From Moritella sp. JT01 (GTDB lineage Bacteria > Pseudomonadota > Gammaproteobacteria > Enterobacterales > Moritellaceae), in contig NZ_LOCN01000022.1 in assembly GCF_001574435.1 (NCBI RefSeq), positions 1 through 64,000 on the forward strand: a DNA stretch of 64,000 nucleotides, in the 5' to 3' direction. Position numbers and translations under genes: made by a program. Positions 35,365 through 44,179 of the stretch are shown piece by piece. Each line of letters starts with the position of its first letter. Within the stretch, counting starts at the first letter, position 1. Under the pieces are notes generated by a model. It did not search any database. It was not told where the DNA came from and saw only the letters and a list, made by a program, of their open reading frames with translations.

Positions 35365-35868
35365 TTAAGCAGCTTCTTGCTCTTTTTGATCGCGTAAAGC
35401 AGCCAATGTACGTACAAGTTTGCCAGCTGATGCTTCTTTCATAGTCATCATTAACTGAGCAATTGCTTCGTCGTATGTTGGTAGTGTTGCTAGTTTATCA
35501 ATGTTTTCCGCACCGATAAATTCGCCTTCAAATGCTAACGCTTTAACTGTGAAAGATTCTTCTTTTGCAGCGAAGTCTTTTAATAGACGAGCTGCAGCAC
35601 CTGGGTGCTCATTAGAGAATGCGATCAGAGTTGGACCGGTAAATACTTCGTTCAGGCACTCAAATTGAGTACCTTCAACAGCACGCTTCATAAGAGTATT
35701 ACGTACTACACGAATGTATACGTTATTCTCACGAGCTAGCTTGCGAAGACCAGTCATTGCACCTACAGTAACGCCACGTGAATCAGCAACTACTGCAGAA
35801 AGCGCAGCCTTGGCAGCTTCGTTGACTTCAGCAACAATTGCTTTTTTGTCGTCGAGACCTAATGCCAT
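35365..35868 (-). CDS. rplJ: 50S ribosomal protein L10
   Basis: L10, at 167 residues (E. coli 165), anchors the L7/L12 stalk to 23S rRNA. The N-terminus [32 protein letters not shown] is typical. In E. coli the L10-L12 complex represses its own mRNA by binding the leader, and the 374-base leader upstream suggests the same. AGGAG lies 10 bases before the ATG. Confidence 0.98.
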   Translation of the reverse strand: MALGLDDKKAIVAEVNEAAKAALSAVVADSRGVTVGAMTGLRKLARENNVYIRVVRNTLMKRAVEGTQFECLNEVFTGPTLIAFSNEHPGAAARLLKDFAAKEESFTVKALAFEGEFIGAENIDKLATLPTYDEAIAQLMMTMKEASAGKLVRTLAALRDQKEQEAA

Positions 35869-36242
35869 GGTCTATACTCCTGGATAAAACCGATATGAAA
35901 TCGGTATTAAAAATTTCCGACCAATATCTTGCCTTAGCAGTCACATCAGTCGAACCATTACGGCTTGGATTCCAGAAAAAAATAAATTCTTCAGAGGTCC
36001 TGCACCATCTACGTAGGAAAGATCAAGTATTAACTAAAATAGCCGATCATTATTAAGTCATGCTTACAGAGTAAGTACAACTCCTACGGTCTTGGACGGA
36101 AGTAAGCAACACTAAGTATTAAACCCGATGTACTTACTTCAACCCACATTTTTTGCCGGTCGGTTAAGATTAATAAATTAGTATTAACCGACCAGCTAAA
36201 TTTAAGGAACCAAATTATACTAAATAATTTCGTTCCTGTAAA
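35869..36242 (-). promoter_or_regulatory. Long leader of rplJL with stem-loops (L10 autoregulation region)
   Basis: This 374-base stretch between rplA and rplJ holds no gene on the minus strand. It contains a 12-base stem near its 5' end (36156-36194, CTGGTCGGTTAA with TTAACCGACCGG), inverted GTAAG/CTTAC elements near 36062-36135, and a small hairpin ACCGAT/ATCGGT at 35890-35906 just before the rplJ ribosome site. E. coli has the rplJ promoter and the L10-binding leader here. The equivalent function is inferred from position and structure. No promoter hexamers are convincing. Confidence 0.6.
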
Positions 36243-36941
36243 TTATTTAGTTTCTACAGTTGCAACATCAACAGTTAGACCAGCACCCATCGTAGTAGAT
36301 AGGCTGATCTTCTTGATGAATTGACCTTTAGCAGAAGCAGGCTTTGACTTAGTCAATGCTTTAAGTAGTGACTCAAGGTTTTCTTTGATGTTACTAGCTT
36401 CAAAATCCACTTTACCGATAGTAGTGTGGATGATGCCAGCTTTGTCGTTACGGTAACGAACTTGACCAGACTTAGCATTTTTAACTGCAGTCGCTACGTC
36501 AGGAGTTACTGTACCAACTTTAGGGTTTGGCATTAAACCACGTGGACCTAGGATTTGACCTAGTTGACCAACAACACGCATAGCGTCTGGAGATGCGATA
36601 ACAACATCAAAGTTAAGCTCACCGGCTTTAACTTGTGCAGCTAGATCTTCCATACCTACGATGTCAGCGCCAGCAGCTTTAGCCGCTTCAGCGTTAGCAC
36701 CTTGTGTAAATACTGCAACACGTACGTCACGACCAGTACCGTGTGGTAGCACAGTAGCGCCACGCACGTTTTGATCAGATTTACGTGAATCAATACCTAG
36801 ATTGATAGAAACGTCGATGCTTTCTTTGAATTTAGCAGATGCTAATTCTTTAAGAAGTTCAACAGCTTCAGTGATTTCATATTGCTTAGTTACTTCCACT
36901 TTTTCGCGGATAGTACGCATACGTTTAGAAAGTTTAGCCAT
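36243..36941 (-). CDS. rplA: 50S ribosomal protein L1
   Basis: L1, at 232 residues (E. coli 234), forms the mobile L1 stalk at the ribosomal E site and represses the rplKA mRNA in E. coli. Family signatures include [15 protein letters not shown] and [17 protein letters not shown]. The gene follows rplK after 8 bases, the usual L11 operon order. Confidence 0.98.
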   Translation of the reverse strand: MAKLSKRMRTIREKVEVTKQYEITEAVELLKELASAKFKESIDVSINLGIDSRKSDQNVRGATVLPHGTGRDVRVAVFTQGANAEAAKAAGADIVGMEDLAAQVKAGELNFDVVIASPDAMRVVGQLGQILGPRGLMPNPKVGTVTPDVATAVKNAKSGQVRYRNDKAGIIHTTIGKVDFEASNIKENLESLLKALTKSKPASAKGQFIKKISLSTTMGAGLTVDVATVETK

Positions 36942-36949
36942 GTTCAGTA

Positions 36950-37378
36950 TTATCCTTCTACGTTCAAGCCCATTGAGCGAGCTGTACCAGCAATAGTGCG
37001 AACCATTGCATCTAGATCAGCGCCCGTAAGGTCTGGTTGTTTAGTGTTTGAAATCTCTTCCAGCTGAGCGCGAGTAACAGTACCCACTTTATCAGTGTTA
37101 GGACGACCAGAACCAGACTTGATGCCTGCTGCTTTCTTAAGTAAGAAAGATGCTGGAGAAGTCTTCGTTACGAACGTGAACGAACGATCAGAATAAACTG
37201 TGATAACAACAGGAGTCGGAGAACCCTTCTCTACAGAATCTGTTTTTGCGTTAAACGCTTTACAGAATTCCATGATGTTAACACCGTGTTGACCTAATGC
37301 AGGTCCAACCGGTGGACTAGGATTCGCCATACCAGCTGAAACTTGCAGCTTAATATATGCAGTAACTTTTTTAGCCAT
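36950..37378 (-). CDS. rplK: 50S ribosomal protein L11
   Basis: L11, at 142 residues, binds the GTPase centre of 23S rRNA and is needed for RelA activation and thiostrepton sensitivity. Typical segments are [21 protein letters not shown] (~17-37) and [15 protein letters not shown]-like sequence (here [15 protein letters not shown]). It is the first gene of the rplKA unit, with its own promoter in the nusG-rplK gap, and has AAGGT before the ATG. Confidence 0.98.
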   Translation of the reverse strand: MAKKVTAYIKLQVSAGMANPSPPVGPALGQHGVNIMEFCKAFNAKTDSVEKGSPTPVVITVYSDRSFTFVTKTSPASFLLKKAAGIKSGSGRPNTDKVGTVTRAQLEEISNTKQPDLTGADLDAMVRTIAGTARSMGLNVEG

Positions 37379-37454
37379 TTTAATTTACCTTAAATATGGG
37401 TGCGAACGCTGTATCCGACATGGATACTAGCTTCCCGAAAAACAAGGGCAGCGA

Positions 37455-37483
37455 ATTATAGATATAATCGCTGCCCTTGCCAA
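37455..37483 (-). promoter_or_regulatory. Promoter of rplKA (L11 promoter)
   Basis: On the minus strand TTGGCA (37478-37483) and a perfect TATAAT (37455-37460) are 17 bases apart, about 77 bases before rplK. E. coli has the P-L11 promoter in the same gap. Between nusG and this promoter (37536-37562) lies an inverted repeat CCTTTAACC/GGTTAAAGG just past the nusG stop that may reduce read-through. Confidence 0.85.
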
Positions 37484-37563
37484 GCATTTTGTTGAGATTT
37501 AATTCAATAAAATGCGAATTTTATTTTCTTTAACCTAACCTTTAACCTAATAGGTTAAAGGTA

Positions 37564-38106
37564 TTAGCCTTTTTCTACTTGACCGAAATCTAATTCAACC
37601 GGAGTAGAACGACCGAAGATCAATACAGAAACTTTTAAGCGACTTTTTTCATAGTCAACTTCTTCTACAACACCGTTAAAGTCTGCGAATGGACCGTCTG
37701 ATACACGAACCACTTCACCCACTTCAAATAGCGTTTTAGGACGCGGCTTATCAATCGCGTCCTGAAGACGGTTAAGAATGCGGTCAGCTTCTTTTTGGGT
37801 GATTGGAGCTGGACGCTCTTTAGTACCACCAATGAAACCAAGTACACGCGGTAAACTGCTTACCAAATGCCATGATTCATCGTTCATTACCATTTGAACT
37901 AAAACGTAGCCAGGAAAGAACTTACGTTCACTCTTGCGACGTTGACCGGCACGCATTTCAACAACTTCTTCCGTAGGAACAAGTATATCACCGAAATATT
38001 CTTCCATTTCGTGGATCTTAATATGTTCAAGTAATGTTTTTTGAACACGACCTTCAAAACCGGAAAAGGCTTGAACTACGTACCATCTCATTTTCTGTTC
38101 AGACAT
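37564..38106 (-). CDS. nusG: Transcription termination/antitermination factor NusG
   Basis: NusG, at 180 residues (E. coli 181), binds RNA polymerase through its N-terminal NGN domain (~8-120, [25 protein letters not shown]) and contacts Rho or ribosomal S10 through its C-terminal KOW domain (~127-178, [16 protein letters not shown]). It lies 4 bases after secE, as in most gammaproteobacteria. Confidence 0.98.
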   Translation of the reverse strand: MSEQKMRWYVVQAFSGFEGRVQKTLLEHIKIHEMEEYFGDILVPTEEVVEMRAGQRRKSERKFFPGYVLVQMVMNDESWHLVSSLPRVLGFIGGTKERPAPITQKEADRILNRLQDAIDKPRPKTLFEVGEVVRVSDGPFADFNGVVEEVDYEKSRLKVSVLIFGRSTPVELDFGQVEKG

Positions 38107-38110
38107 GAAC

Positions 38111-38488
38111 TTATACCTTTACATCTGTGATAAATGCCACTACACGAACTAGAATACCATCTAATCCCCATAGCACTAACGCCATAATAGCGGTAACAAC
38201 TAATACGATAAGTGTAGTTTGGATCGCCTCTTGGCGTGTAGGCCAAACTACTTTACGTACTTCTGTTCTTGATTCAGATGCAAATTCAAGCGCATTGCGC
38301 CCTTTACTTGTCTGCAATGCAATGCCACCAGCAATAACAGCGGCAATAATTACAGCAACTGCGCGGATTAACACTGATTCTTCACTAAAAATATTGTTAC
38401 CAATAACTGTGCCAATTAGAATTATTGCAACTAGTACCCATTTTACGGTTTCTAGTGCTTTTCCTTGGTTTTCAGTATTTGAAGTCAT
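38111..38488 (-). CDS. secE: Protein translocase subunit SecE
   Basis: SecE, at 125 residues, has three membrane helices (~15-33, 40-58, 92-115) like the E. coli form (127). The essential conserved region [17 protein letters not shown] lies between helices 2 and 3. It clamps SecY in the SecYEG channel. I start at ATG 38488, with AGGT about 11 bases upstream. The frame extends 26 codons further, but that part overlaps the tRNA-Trp-like sequence and is not family-like. Confidence 0.96.
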   Translation of the reverse strand: MTSNTENQGKALETVKWVLVAIILIGTVIGNNIFSEESVLIRAVAVIIAAVIAGGIALQTSKGRNALEFASESRTEVRKVVWPTRQEAIQTTLIVLVVTAIMALVLWGLDGILVRVVAFITDVKV

Positions 38489-38543
38489 ACTACTAACCTG
38501 TACCTTAAGACAAAAAAAATCCGCTGTTACACGGTGATGACAG

Positions 38544-38616
38544 TGGCAGGAGGGAGATAATCGCACTCACAAACATAGGTTTGGAGACCGCCTTTCTACC
38601 AATTGGAGCTACCCCT
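38544..38616 (-). pseudogene. Decayed tRNA-Trp (CCA) upstream of secE
   Basis: On the minus strand 73 bases align along their length with gammaproteobacterial tRNA-Trp. They start AGGGG, contain AATTGGTAGA of the D-arm, CGGTCTCCAAA of the anticodon arm (anticodon CCA), and end CCTGCCA. The structure is broken: two bases of the acceptor are missing, with mismatches at its base. The anticodon stem pairs poorly after the loop, and the T-loop TTC is TGC. Intact tRNA-Trp sits just before secE in Vibrio and Shewanella relatives. I read this as a relic, with a working tRNA-Trp expected elsewhere. A strongly diverged functional gene is the less likely alternative. Confidence 0.72.
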
Positions 38617-38632
38617 ACAAACGGAGCTCCTA

Positions 38633-38660
38633 ATTATAGGGGCTTTCGTTTTTCATGCAA
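38633..38660 (-). promoter_or_regulatory. Promoter of secE-nusG (and the tRNA-Trp relic)
   Basis: On the minus strand TTGCAT (38655-38660) and a perfect TATAAT (38633-38638) are 16 bases apart. Transcription would start about 10 bases before the tRNA-Trp relic and run into secE-nusG. The stretch between this promoter and tRNA-Thr (38661-38816) is AT-rich. It shows no tuf gene or remnant, although a tuf gene occupies this place in E. coli. Confidence 0.8.
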
Positions 38661-38816
38661 GTTATTCGTAAAAAATTATGAATAATATTTGAATTACAAA
38701 TAGCTTAAATTCGTTATAATTAAATTTATCTTTGGATTTTTAAATCTTGATTATTTTTAAGGTATCGTTATTTGGTATGGAGAATATAGAGAAGAAGAAA
38801 TAATTGACCTGAAAAA

Positions 38817-38892
<76 letters not shown>

Positions 38893-38897
38893 AAATT

Positions 38898-38972
38898 TGG
38901 AGCGGGCGGCGGGAATCGAACCCGCATTATCAGCTTGGAAGGCTGGAGTAATAGCCATTATACGACGCCCGC
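38898..38972 (-). tRNA. tRNA-Gly (TCC)
   Basis: This 75-base tRNA with encoded CCA starts GCGGGCGTCGTATAATGG. The anticodon loop CTTCCAA gives TCC, reading GGA and GGG. It corresponds to glyT in the E. coli thrU-tyrU-glyT-thrT cluster, in the same order. Confidence 0.97.
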
Positions 38973-38991
38973 ATGCGTCTTGAATACAAAG

Positions 38992-39076
38992 TGGTGGAGG
39001 GAGAAGGATTCGAACCTTCGAAGGCTGAGCCGTCAGATTTACAGTCTGATCCCTTTGGCCACTCGGGAACCCCTCC
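38992..39076 (-). tRNA. tRNA-Tyr (GTA)
   Basis: This 85-base tRNA with a long variable arm and encoded CCA has anticodon loop CTGTAAA, giving GTA. It starts GGAGGGGTTCCCGAGTGG. It corresponds to tyrU of E. coli. Confidence 0.97.
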
Positions 39077-39104
39077 ACATATTGTACTTCAGTAACGAGT
39101 TAAA

Positions 39105-39180
<76 letters not shown>

Positions 39181-39201
39181 GGCGTCACTTAACGAGGAGA
39201 G

Positions 39202-39230
39202 ATATTAGAGTAACCCCCTACCTCTTGCAA
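39202..39230 (-). promoter_or_regulatory. Promoter of the four-tRNA operon
   Basis: On the minus strand TTGCAA (39225-39230) and TAATAT (39202-39207) are 17 bases apart, about 21 bases before the first tRNA. The segment just after it, CTCTCCTCGTTAAG, includes a C-rich discriminator. An A-run/T-run (39241-39260) lies upstream and may help end birA transcripts. Confidence 0.7.
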
Positions 39231-39330
39231 CCTTAATCGATAAAAACCAGTTTTTTTTTATTTACATGGTGAAATATTAGCCATTTCGACTAAGCTTCGA
39301 CTTAAAACCATGAATAAGGTCCATTTTAGA

Positions 39331-40299
39331 TTAAATATCTGCACGTCGTAACGATACTTCACCACCAATTTGCGGACTAATAATGCCATTAACATCTAAT
39401 AACAATGCACCACTTTGATCAATACCTTTCGCAATACCGTATTTTTTCTTATTTCCGACACTCACGAGTACAGGGCAATCTTTAAATGCATCACAATTGT
39501 TCCACTCTTCAACAAAATATCCAAAACCAAACTGCTCGAAATCAGTTAATATTTTGATTAGGTGTGTTAAATAACGCGTGGCTAATTCATTCCGATCAAG
39601 TGAGTGCGATAATTGCTGACTTATATCAGTCCAAGCTTGATCAATTTCTAATCCTGCTTGTAATGGCATATTCACGTTTAAACCCAGACCAATAACTAAA
39701 TGGCATTCACCACCCGCTGTCGCAATAATCTCAACCAGTACACCAGCAATCTTTTTACCATCCACGTACACATCATTCGGCCATTTCAATTGAGTATTAG
39801 CAATACCAAGGTCTGTTAATGTACGCGCGACAGCAATACCGATCACTAAACTGAGTCCAGATGCAGCTTGAATACCGGCATCTAAACTCCAGTAGGTACT
39901 GGTATAAAGATGTGAACCATAAGGAGACACCCATTTTTTACCACGGCGTCCTCGTCCAGCAGTCTGATATTCAGCAAAACAACTGTGACCTTTGTTTAAT
40001 AACGCCGCTTTATCCAATAAATGTTGATTGGTCGAACCGAGAACTTGATGACTTTCAATGCTGACACCACTACCGTCTGCGATCAATTGAGCATCGAGCA
40101 ATTGTAAAGGTGCAGAAAGCTTATAACCTTTACCTGTCACTTTAAATACATCCAGACCGATGCTTTCTAAAACTTTGATCTGTTTACTTACCGCCATGCG
40201 GCTAACGCCCAGTCTTTCACCCAGAGCTTCTCCAGAATGAAATTCACCATCTGCCAGTAAACGAATCAGTTGCTGCCTTGATACCGTCATATTAACCAC
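39331..40299 (-). CDS. birA: Biotin ligase and biotin operon repressor BirA
   Basis: This bifunctional protein has 322 residues (E. coli 321). The N-terminal winged helix (~5-60, HSGEALGERLGVSRMAVSKQIKVL) binds bio operators. The central catalytic domain (~80-270) has GRGRRGKKW, WPNDVYVDGKKIAGVLVE and IGLGLNVN. The C-terminal SH3-like domain ends with GGEVSLR. GTG 40299 has GGAGGT 5 bases upstream and overlaps the murB stop, so I keep it. ATG 40290 is an alternative. It biotinylates AccB and senses biotin demand. Confidence 0.95.
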   Translation of the reverse strand: MVNMTVSRQQLIRLLADGEFHSGEALGERLGVSRMAVSKQIKVLESIGLDVFKVTGKGYKLSAPLQLLDAQLIADGSGVSIESHQVLGSTNQHLLDKAALLNKGHSCFAEYQTAGRGRRGKKWVSPYGSHLYTSTYWSLDAGIQAASGLSLVIGIAVARTLTDLGIANTQLKWPNDVYVDGKKIAGVLVEIIATAGGECHLVIGLGLNVNMPLQAGLEIDQAWTDISQQLSHSLDRNELATRYLTHLIKILTDFEQFGFGYFVEEWNNCDAFKDCPVLVSVGNKKKYGIAKGIDQSGALLLDVNGIISPQIGGEVSLRRADI

Positions 40300-41341
40300 G
40301 ACACACCTCCGCTAGATTGGTTTCTCCATCACGACCCATAAAGCGAACCTCATGGTGTAATTCAATTGCAAATCGTGCCATCACCGTAGTTTGGATATGC
40401 TTTGCGAGTGCAATAATGTCACCAGCGGTTGCAGAACCCGTGTTAACAATAACCAGTGCTTGCTCCGTGTGTACTTGTGCTCCGCCTTGCCGGTAACCTT
40501 TTAGATGGCATTGATCAATTAACCAGCCTGCGGCTAATTTAATATCATCACCAGCAGGATAATGAGGGATGTTAGGATGCTTAGCCACAATAGCGTTAAA
40601 TTGCGTTAAATTGATGATCGGGTTTTTAAAAAAACTACCCGCATTGCCGAGCTTATTTGGATCCGGTAATTTTTGTTGGCGCGTAAGGCAAACCTGCTTA
40701 AAAATTGCTAATGCCGAGGCGCCATCCCCTAAACTCGCTAATGGTCCATAGTTAATTTTGGCAATCCAAGGTTTGTGTAGTTTAATGCCGACAGCGGTGA
40801 TCACCGCGCTGTCTTTAAGTTCACCTTTGAAAACACTGTCACGATAACCAAATTGACATTCTGCGGGTGCATAACGCTGTACTGTTAGGGTCTCGATATC
40901 CAGTACATCCACATAATCACAGACATCCTTAAATTCAACGCCATAAGCGCCAATGTTTTGTACTGGTGCGGCTCCGACAACACCCGGGATCAACGCCAGA
41001 TTTTCTAAACCATCATAGCCTTGGGTCAATGTCCATTCCACAAATTCATGCCAATTTTCTCCAGCCGACACATGTAAACAAACCACATCATCTGCCGATT
41101 CATTCACTGCTATGCCCGTCAAGCAAATACGGATAACGAGTCCATCAAAGTCATCACAAAATAATAAATTACTACCGCCGCCAAGAATTAACCGTTGAGG
41201 CGCAGGGATCTGTAGTGCTAACTTAAGCTCACTTAACGTGGTAACGGTGACAAACTGTGTGGCATAGGCATCAACACCAAAGCTGGTATACGGTTTTAAA
41301 TTGTGATTTTTTAGTATTTGCATGAAATAATTAACACTCAT
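40292..41341 (-). CDS. murB: UDP-N-acetylenolpyruvoylglucosamine reductase MurB
   Basis: This FAD enzyme makes UDP-MurNAc for peptidoglycan. At 349 residues it is the type I form, like E. coli (342). FAD-binding segments RLILGGGSNLLF and IPGVVGAAPVQNIGAYGVE and the catalytic-serine loop KLGNAGSFFKNP are all present. It overlaps birA by 8 bases, as an operon. Confidence 0.96.
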   Translation of the reverse strand: MSVNYFMQILKNHNLKPYTSFGVDAYATQFVTVTTLSELKLALQIPAPQRLILGGGSNLLFCDDFDGLVIRICLTGIAVNESADDVVCLHVSAGENWHEFVEWTLTQGYDGLENLALIPGVVGAAPVQNIGAYGVEFKDVCDYVDVLDIETLTVQRYAPAECQFGYRDSVFKGELKDSAVITAVGIKLHKPWIAKINYGPLASLGDGASALAIFKQVCLTRQQKLPDPNKLGNAGSFFKNPIINLTQFNAIVAKHPNIPHYPAGDDIKLAAGWLIDQCHLKGYRQGGAQVHTEQALVIVNTGSATAGDIIALAKHIQTTVMARFAIELHHEVRFMGRDGETNLAEVCRG

Positions 41342-41406
41342 AAGGCATAATTCACTGCAGATAGTAACGTATCTACATGCAAAACCGAATAATAAAAGGC
41401 AACAAC

Positions 41407-41835
41407 ATGCAGTTTCAATGGTTAAAAAAAATAGAGAACCCGTTAGTTAAGCCTTTCTATAAGCAATATTTGCCCTATTCAAGACCCAATAAAGCCGAGC
41501 ATATTGCTGTATTAAAAGAGGGTAATAACATTGTGGCTTGCGCGCGGCTGCGCCCTATTGGTGAGTTATCTTTATTAACGGGTATGTTGGTCGCTCCCGA
41601 TCACCGGGGTCAACGACTTGGTCACCATATTTTACGGCACATGCGTCCTCAATTTCAGAATAATAAGACGTTCACTTTTGCTTTGCCTCATCTTGAACAG
41701 TTTTATGGTCAGCATGACTTCTATCCGACAACGCAAGCGCCGAACGATATTCAGCAACGTTTTTTAGCCTATCAAAAACAGGGTAAACAGCTGCTGTTAT
41801 TAGGATTTAATGATTCGAATCAAGCTGACATCTGA
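41407..41835 (+). CDS. GNAT-family N-acetyltransferase
   Basis: This 142-residue single-domain acetyltransferase has the acetyl-CoA motif A LTGMLVAPDHRGQRLGHHIL (~61-80). The preceding strand is IVACARLRPIG, and FYGQHDFYPT near the C-terminus fits the family. The substrate cannot be read. I start at ATG 41407 with AAGG 8 bases upstream. An earlier ATG at 41377 lacks a ribosome site. It is divergent from murB and 66 bases before aroH, so it may share a transcript with aroH. Confidence 0.85.
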   Translation: MQFQWLKKIENPLVKPFYKQYLPYSRPNKAEHIAVLKEGNNIVACARLRPIGELSLLTGMLVAPDHRGQRLGHHILRHMRPQFQNNKTFTFALPHLEQFYGQHDFYPTTQAPNDIQQRFLAYQKQGKQLLLLGFNDSNQADI

Positions 41836-41901
41836 TTATCTTTATAATAAAGTGAAATTACGTTAAGCTGATCACAGCCCATATTTAGATTAATAGACAT
41901 C

Positions 41902-42960
41902 ATGACAATTAAAACAGACGAACTTAGAACTACCTATATCGACCAGGTGATCACTCCAAGTCAACTGGTTAAAGAGTTTCCATTATCTGATAACGCCGCA
42001 AAAAAGCTAATAAATAGCCGTCGTGAAATCGAAGCGATTATTGAAGGCAAAGACAAACGCCTACTGGTTATCATTGGCCCTTGTTCAATTCATGATACTA
42101 GCGCGGCGTTAGATTACGCTCGCCGTCTAAAACCATTACAAGAGCAGTATAAAAACAGCTTAGTAATTGCAATGCGTGTGTATTTTGAAAAACCACGTAC
42201 TATTGTGGGCTGGAAAGGTTTGATCAGCGATCCTGACTTAAACGGTCAATACCAAGCGAACAAAGGCTTACGTCTAGCTCGTAAGCTACTCGTTGATATT
42301 ACTGAAATCGGTTTACCAATCGGGACCGAATTTTTAGACATGGTTAACGGTCAATACATTGCAGACTTGATCAGTTGGGGTGCAATTGGCGCCCGTACTA
42401 CAGAAAGCCAAGTACACCGAGAAATGGCGTCAGCCTTGTCTTGCCCTGTCGGTTTCAAGAACGGGACTGATGGCAATACCAAAATTGCCATTGATGCGGT
42501 ACGTGCAGCGCAAGTATCACACATTTTCTACTCTCCCGATAAAGATGGCTTAATGACAGTATACCAAACGCATGGTAACCCGTTTGGTCATGTGATCTTA
42601 CGTGGCGGTAAAACACCTAACTATGATAAATCACACATTGACGTGGCGACCAAAGCATTAAGTGATGTAGGTTTAACACCGTCTGTCGTGGTCGATTTTA
42701 GTCACGGTAATAGCCAAAAGCTCCACACCAATCAGCTACTTGTTGCTGAAGATGTGATGGCGCAAATGCGCACGGGTAGCATGCAAATTTCAGGTATTAT
42801 GGCTGAAAGCTTTATCGAAGAAGGCAACCAAGCTGTCGTTGCTGGTGAGCCTTTGGTTTATGGTAAGAGTATTACCGATGCTTGTCTCCATTGGCAAGAC
42901 ACCGAAAAATTATTAGCGGACCTTGCACTGGCAGCAAGAGATCGTATCGCTATCGCATAA
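41902..42960 (+). CDS. aroH: 3-deoxy-7-phosphoheptulonate synthase (AroH-like)
   Basis: This class I DAHP synthase condenses erythrose 4-phosphate with PEP at the entry to the shikimate pathway. It has 352 residues. Signatures are LLVIIGPCSIHD, MRVYFEKPRTIVGWKGL, SWGAIGARTTESQVHRE and the metal-site DFSHGN. Short stretches such as TDELRT, GWKGLISDPDLNG and SALSCPVGFKNGTDGNT are closest to E. coli AroH, the tryptophan-inhibited isozyme, so Trp sensitivity is likely but inferred. I see no TrpR operator upstream. Confidence 0.88.
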   Translation: MTIKTDELRTTYIDQVITPSQLVKEFPLSDNAAKKLINSRREIEAIIEGKDKRLLVIIGPCSIHDTSAALDYARRLKPLQEQYKNSLVIAMRVYFEKPRTIVGWKGLISDPDLNGQYQANKGLRLARKLLVDITEIGLPIGTEFLDMVNGQYIADLISWGAIGARTTESQVHREMASALSCPVGFKNGTDGNTKIAIDAVRAAQVSHIFYSPDKDGLMTVYQTHGNPFGHVILRGGKTPNYDKSHIDVATKALSDVGLTPSVVVDFSHGNSQKLHTNQLLVAEDVMAQMRTGSMQISGIMAESFIEEGNQAVVAGEPLVYGKSITDACLHWQDTEKLLADLALAARDRIAIA

Positions 42961-42984
42961 GCTCAGTGCTATATTGCAAAGACT

Positions 42985-43013
42985 AAAAAGCCGCGTTCAT
43001 CACGCGGCTTTTT
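42985..43013. terminator. Bidirectional terminator between aroH and glpX
   Basis: A 7-base stem (AGCCGCG / CGCGGCT) with a 7-base loop is flanked by AAAAA on the left and TTTTT on the right, so it can act in both directions. It lies between convergent aroH and glpX, 25 and 43 bases from their stops. Confidence 0.92.
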
Positions 43014-43055
43014 GTTATCTAATCAATCACGCTTCTATTCTTATAAAATGATGTG

Positions 43056-44072
43056 TTATAAAATGATGCTTTGTAGATCTGCACTTTTTCGGTTAAGCAT
43101 ATGCGTTGATTGAATACGACGAATGGTGCCCGACTTACCACTAATAACCAAAGTTTCTGTCGTGGCAATATTACCTTTACGCTGCACACCTTCAACCAGA
43201 TCGCCTTTAGTGATACCTGTTGCGGCAAAAATCACATTATTGGTTTTCGCTAATCTATCCAATGGTAAGATCTCACCAACAACCAAACCAAGCGCCTGGC
43301 AACGTGATATTTCAATCTCACCTGCCGCGCGGTTTTCAGGAGTATCACCTTTCACATCATGACGAGCTAATAATCGCGCCTGCATGTTACCGTCCATCGC
43401 ACGAATCGCCGCGGCTGAAATAACCCCTTCTGGCGCCCCGCCAATGCAATACATCATATCGACGTCACTATCAGGCATGCAGCACAAGATAGACGCTGCA
43501 ACATCACCATCAGGTAATGCAAATACACGCACGCCCATTGCTTGCATGGCTTTGATTTTATCATCGTGACGTGGTTTGGCTAACGTCACCACCGTTAACT
43601 CAGTAATGTCTTTATCTAGCGCGTGAGCAACATTACGAATATTGTCTTCAAGGGATAAACGTAAGTCAATGGCGTCTTTAGCACCTGGACCAACGACTAA
43701 TTTCTCCATATACATGTCCGGTGCTTTTAGAAATGCACCTTTTTCACCGACAGCCAATACTGCAACTGCATTGGATTGACCCATTGCAGTCATACGTGTA
43801 CCTTCAATCGGATCAACAGCGATATCAACCGCGTCAGCTCCAGCTATTTTCGTACCGACTTTCTCGCCGATATACAACATAGGTGCTTCATCGATTTCGC
43901 CTTCACCAATAACAATTTCACCATCAATATCGATTGTATTTAACATCACGCGCATGGCTTCAACAGCAGCACCATCTGCAATGTTCTTATCACCGCGGCC
44001 TAACCATTTATAACCGGCAAGAGCAGCGGCTTCAACGACACGCGAAAATTCAATGGCAAGTGTACGATTCAT
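43056..44072 (-). CDS. glpX: Class II fructose-1,6-bisphosphatase GlpX
   Basis: This gluconeogenic phosphatase converts fructose 1,6-bisphosphate to fructose 6-phosphate. At 338 residues it matches E. coli GlpX (336). The metal- and substrate-binding GEGEIDEAPML, DPIEGTRMTAMG and YCIGGAPEG segments are intact. In E. coli it lies with glpFK, but here it is alone, convergent with aroH. The start MNRTLAIEFSRVVEAAA is canonical. Confidence 0.96.
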   Translation of the reverse strand: MNRTLAIEFSRVVEAAALAGYKWLGRGDKNIADGAAVEAMRVMLNTIDIDGEIVIGEGEIDEAPMLYIGEKVGTKIAGADAVDIAVDPIEGTRMTAMGQSNAVAVLAVGEKGAFLKAPDMYMEKLVVGPGAKDAIDLRLSLEDNIRNVAHALDKDITELTVVTLAKPRHDDKIKAMQAMGVRVFALPDGDVAASILCCMPDSDVDMMYCIGGAPEGVISAAAIRAMDGNMQARLLARHDVKGDTPENRAAGEIEISRCQALGLVVGEILPLDRLAKTNNVIFAATGITKGDLVEGVQRKGNIATTETLVISGKSGTIRRIQSTHMLNRKSADLQSIIL

Positions 44073-44179
44073 ATCTTAATTCCTATATATAAGTAGGTGC
44101 ATTTTAAAGTGCCACCTACTTAATTACAATTTGAGAGTATTAATATTTAAAACTAAAAAAACCCAATACAACAACATCA

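Noticed and set aside
35838-36056. 72-codon plus-strand frame in the rplJ leader
   Set aside because: It is antisense to the structured leader of a ribosomal operon, and no ribosome site or protein-like pattern is seen.
38127-38537. 136-codon plus-strand frame across secE
   Set aside because: It is antisense to secE, low in complexity (Thr/Ile-rich), and runs into the tRNA-Trp relic.
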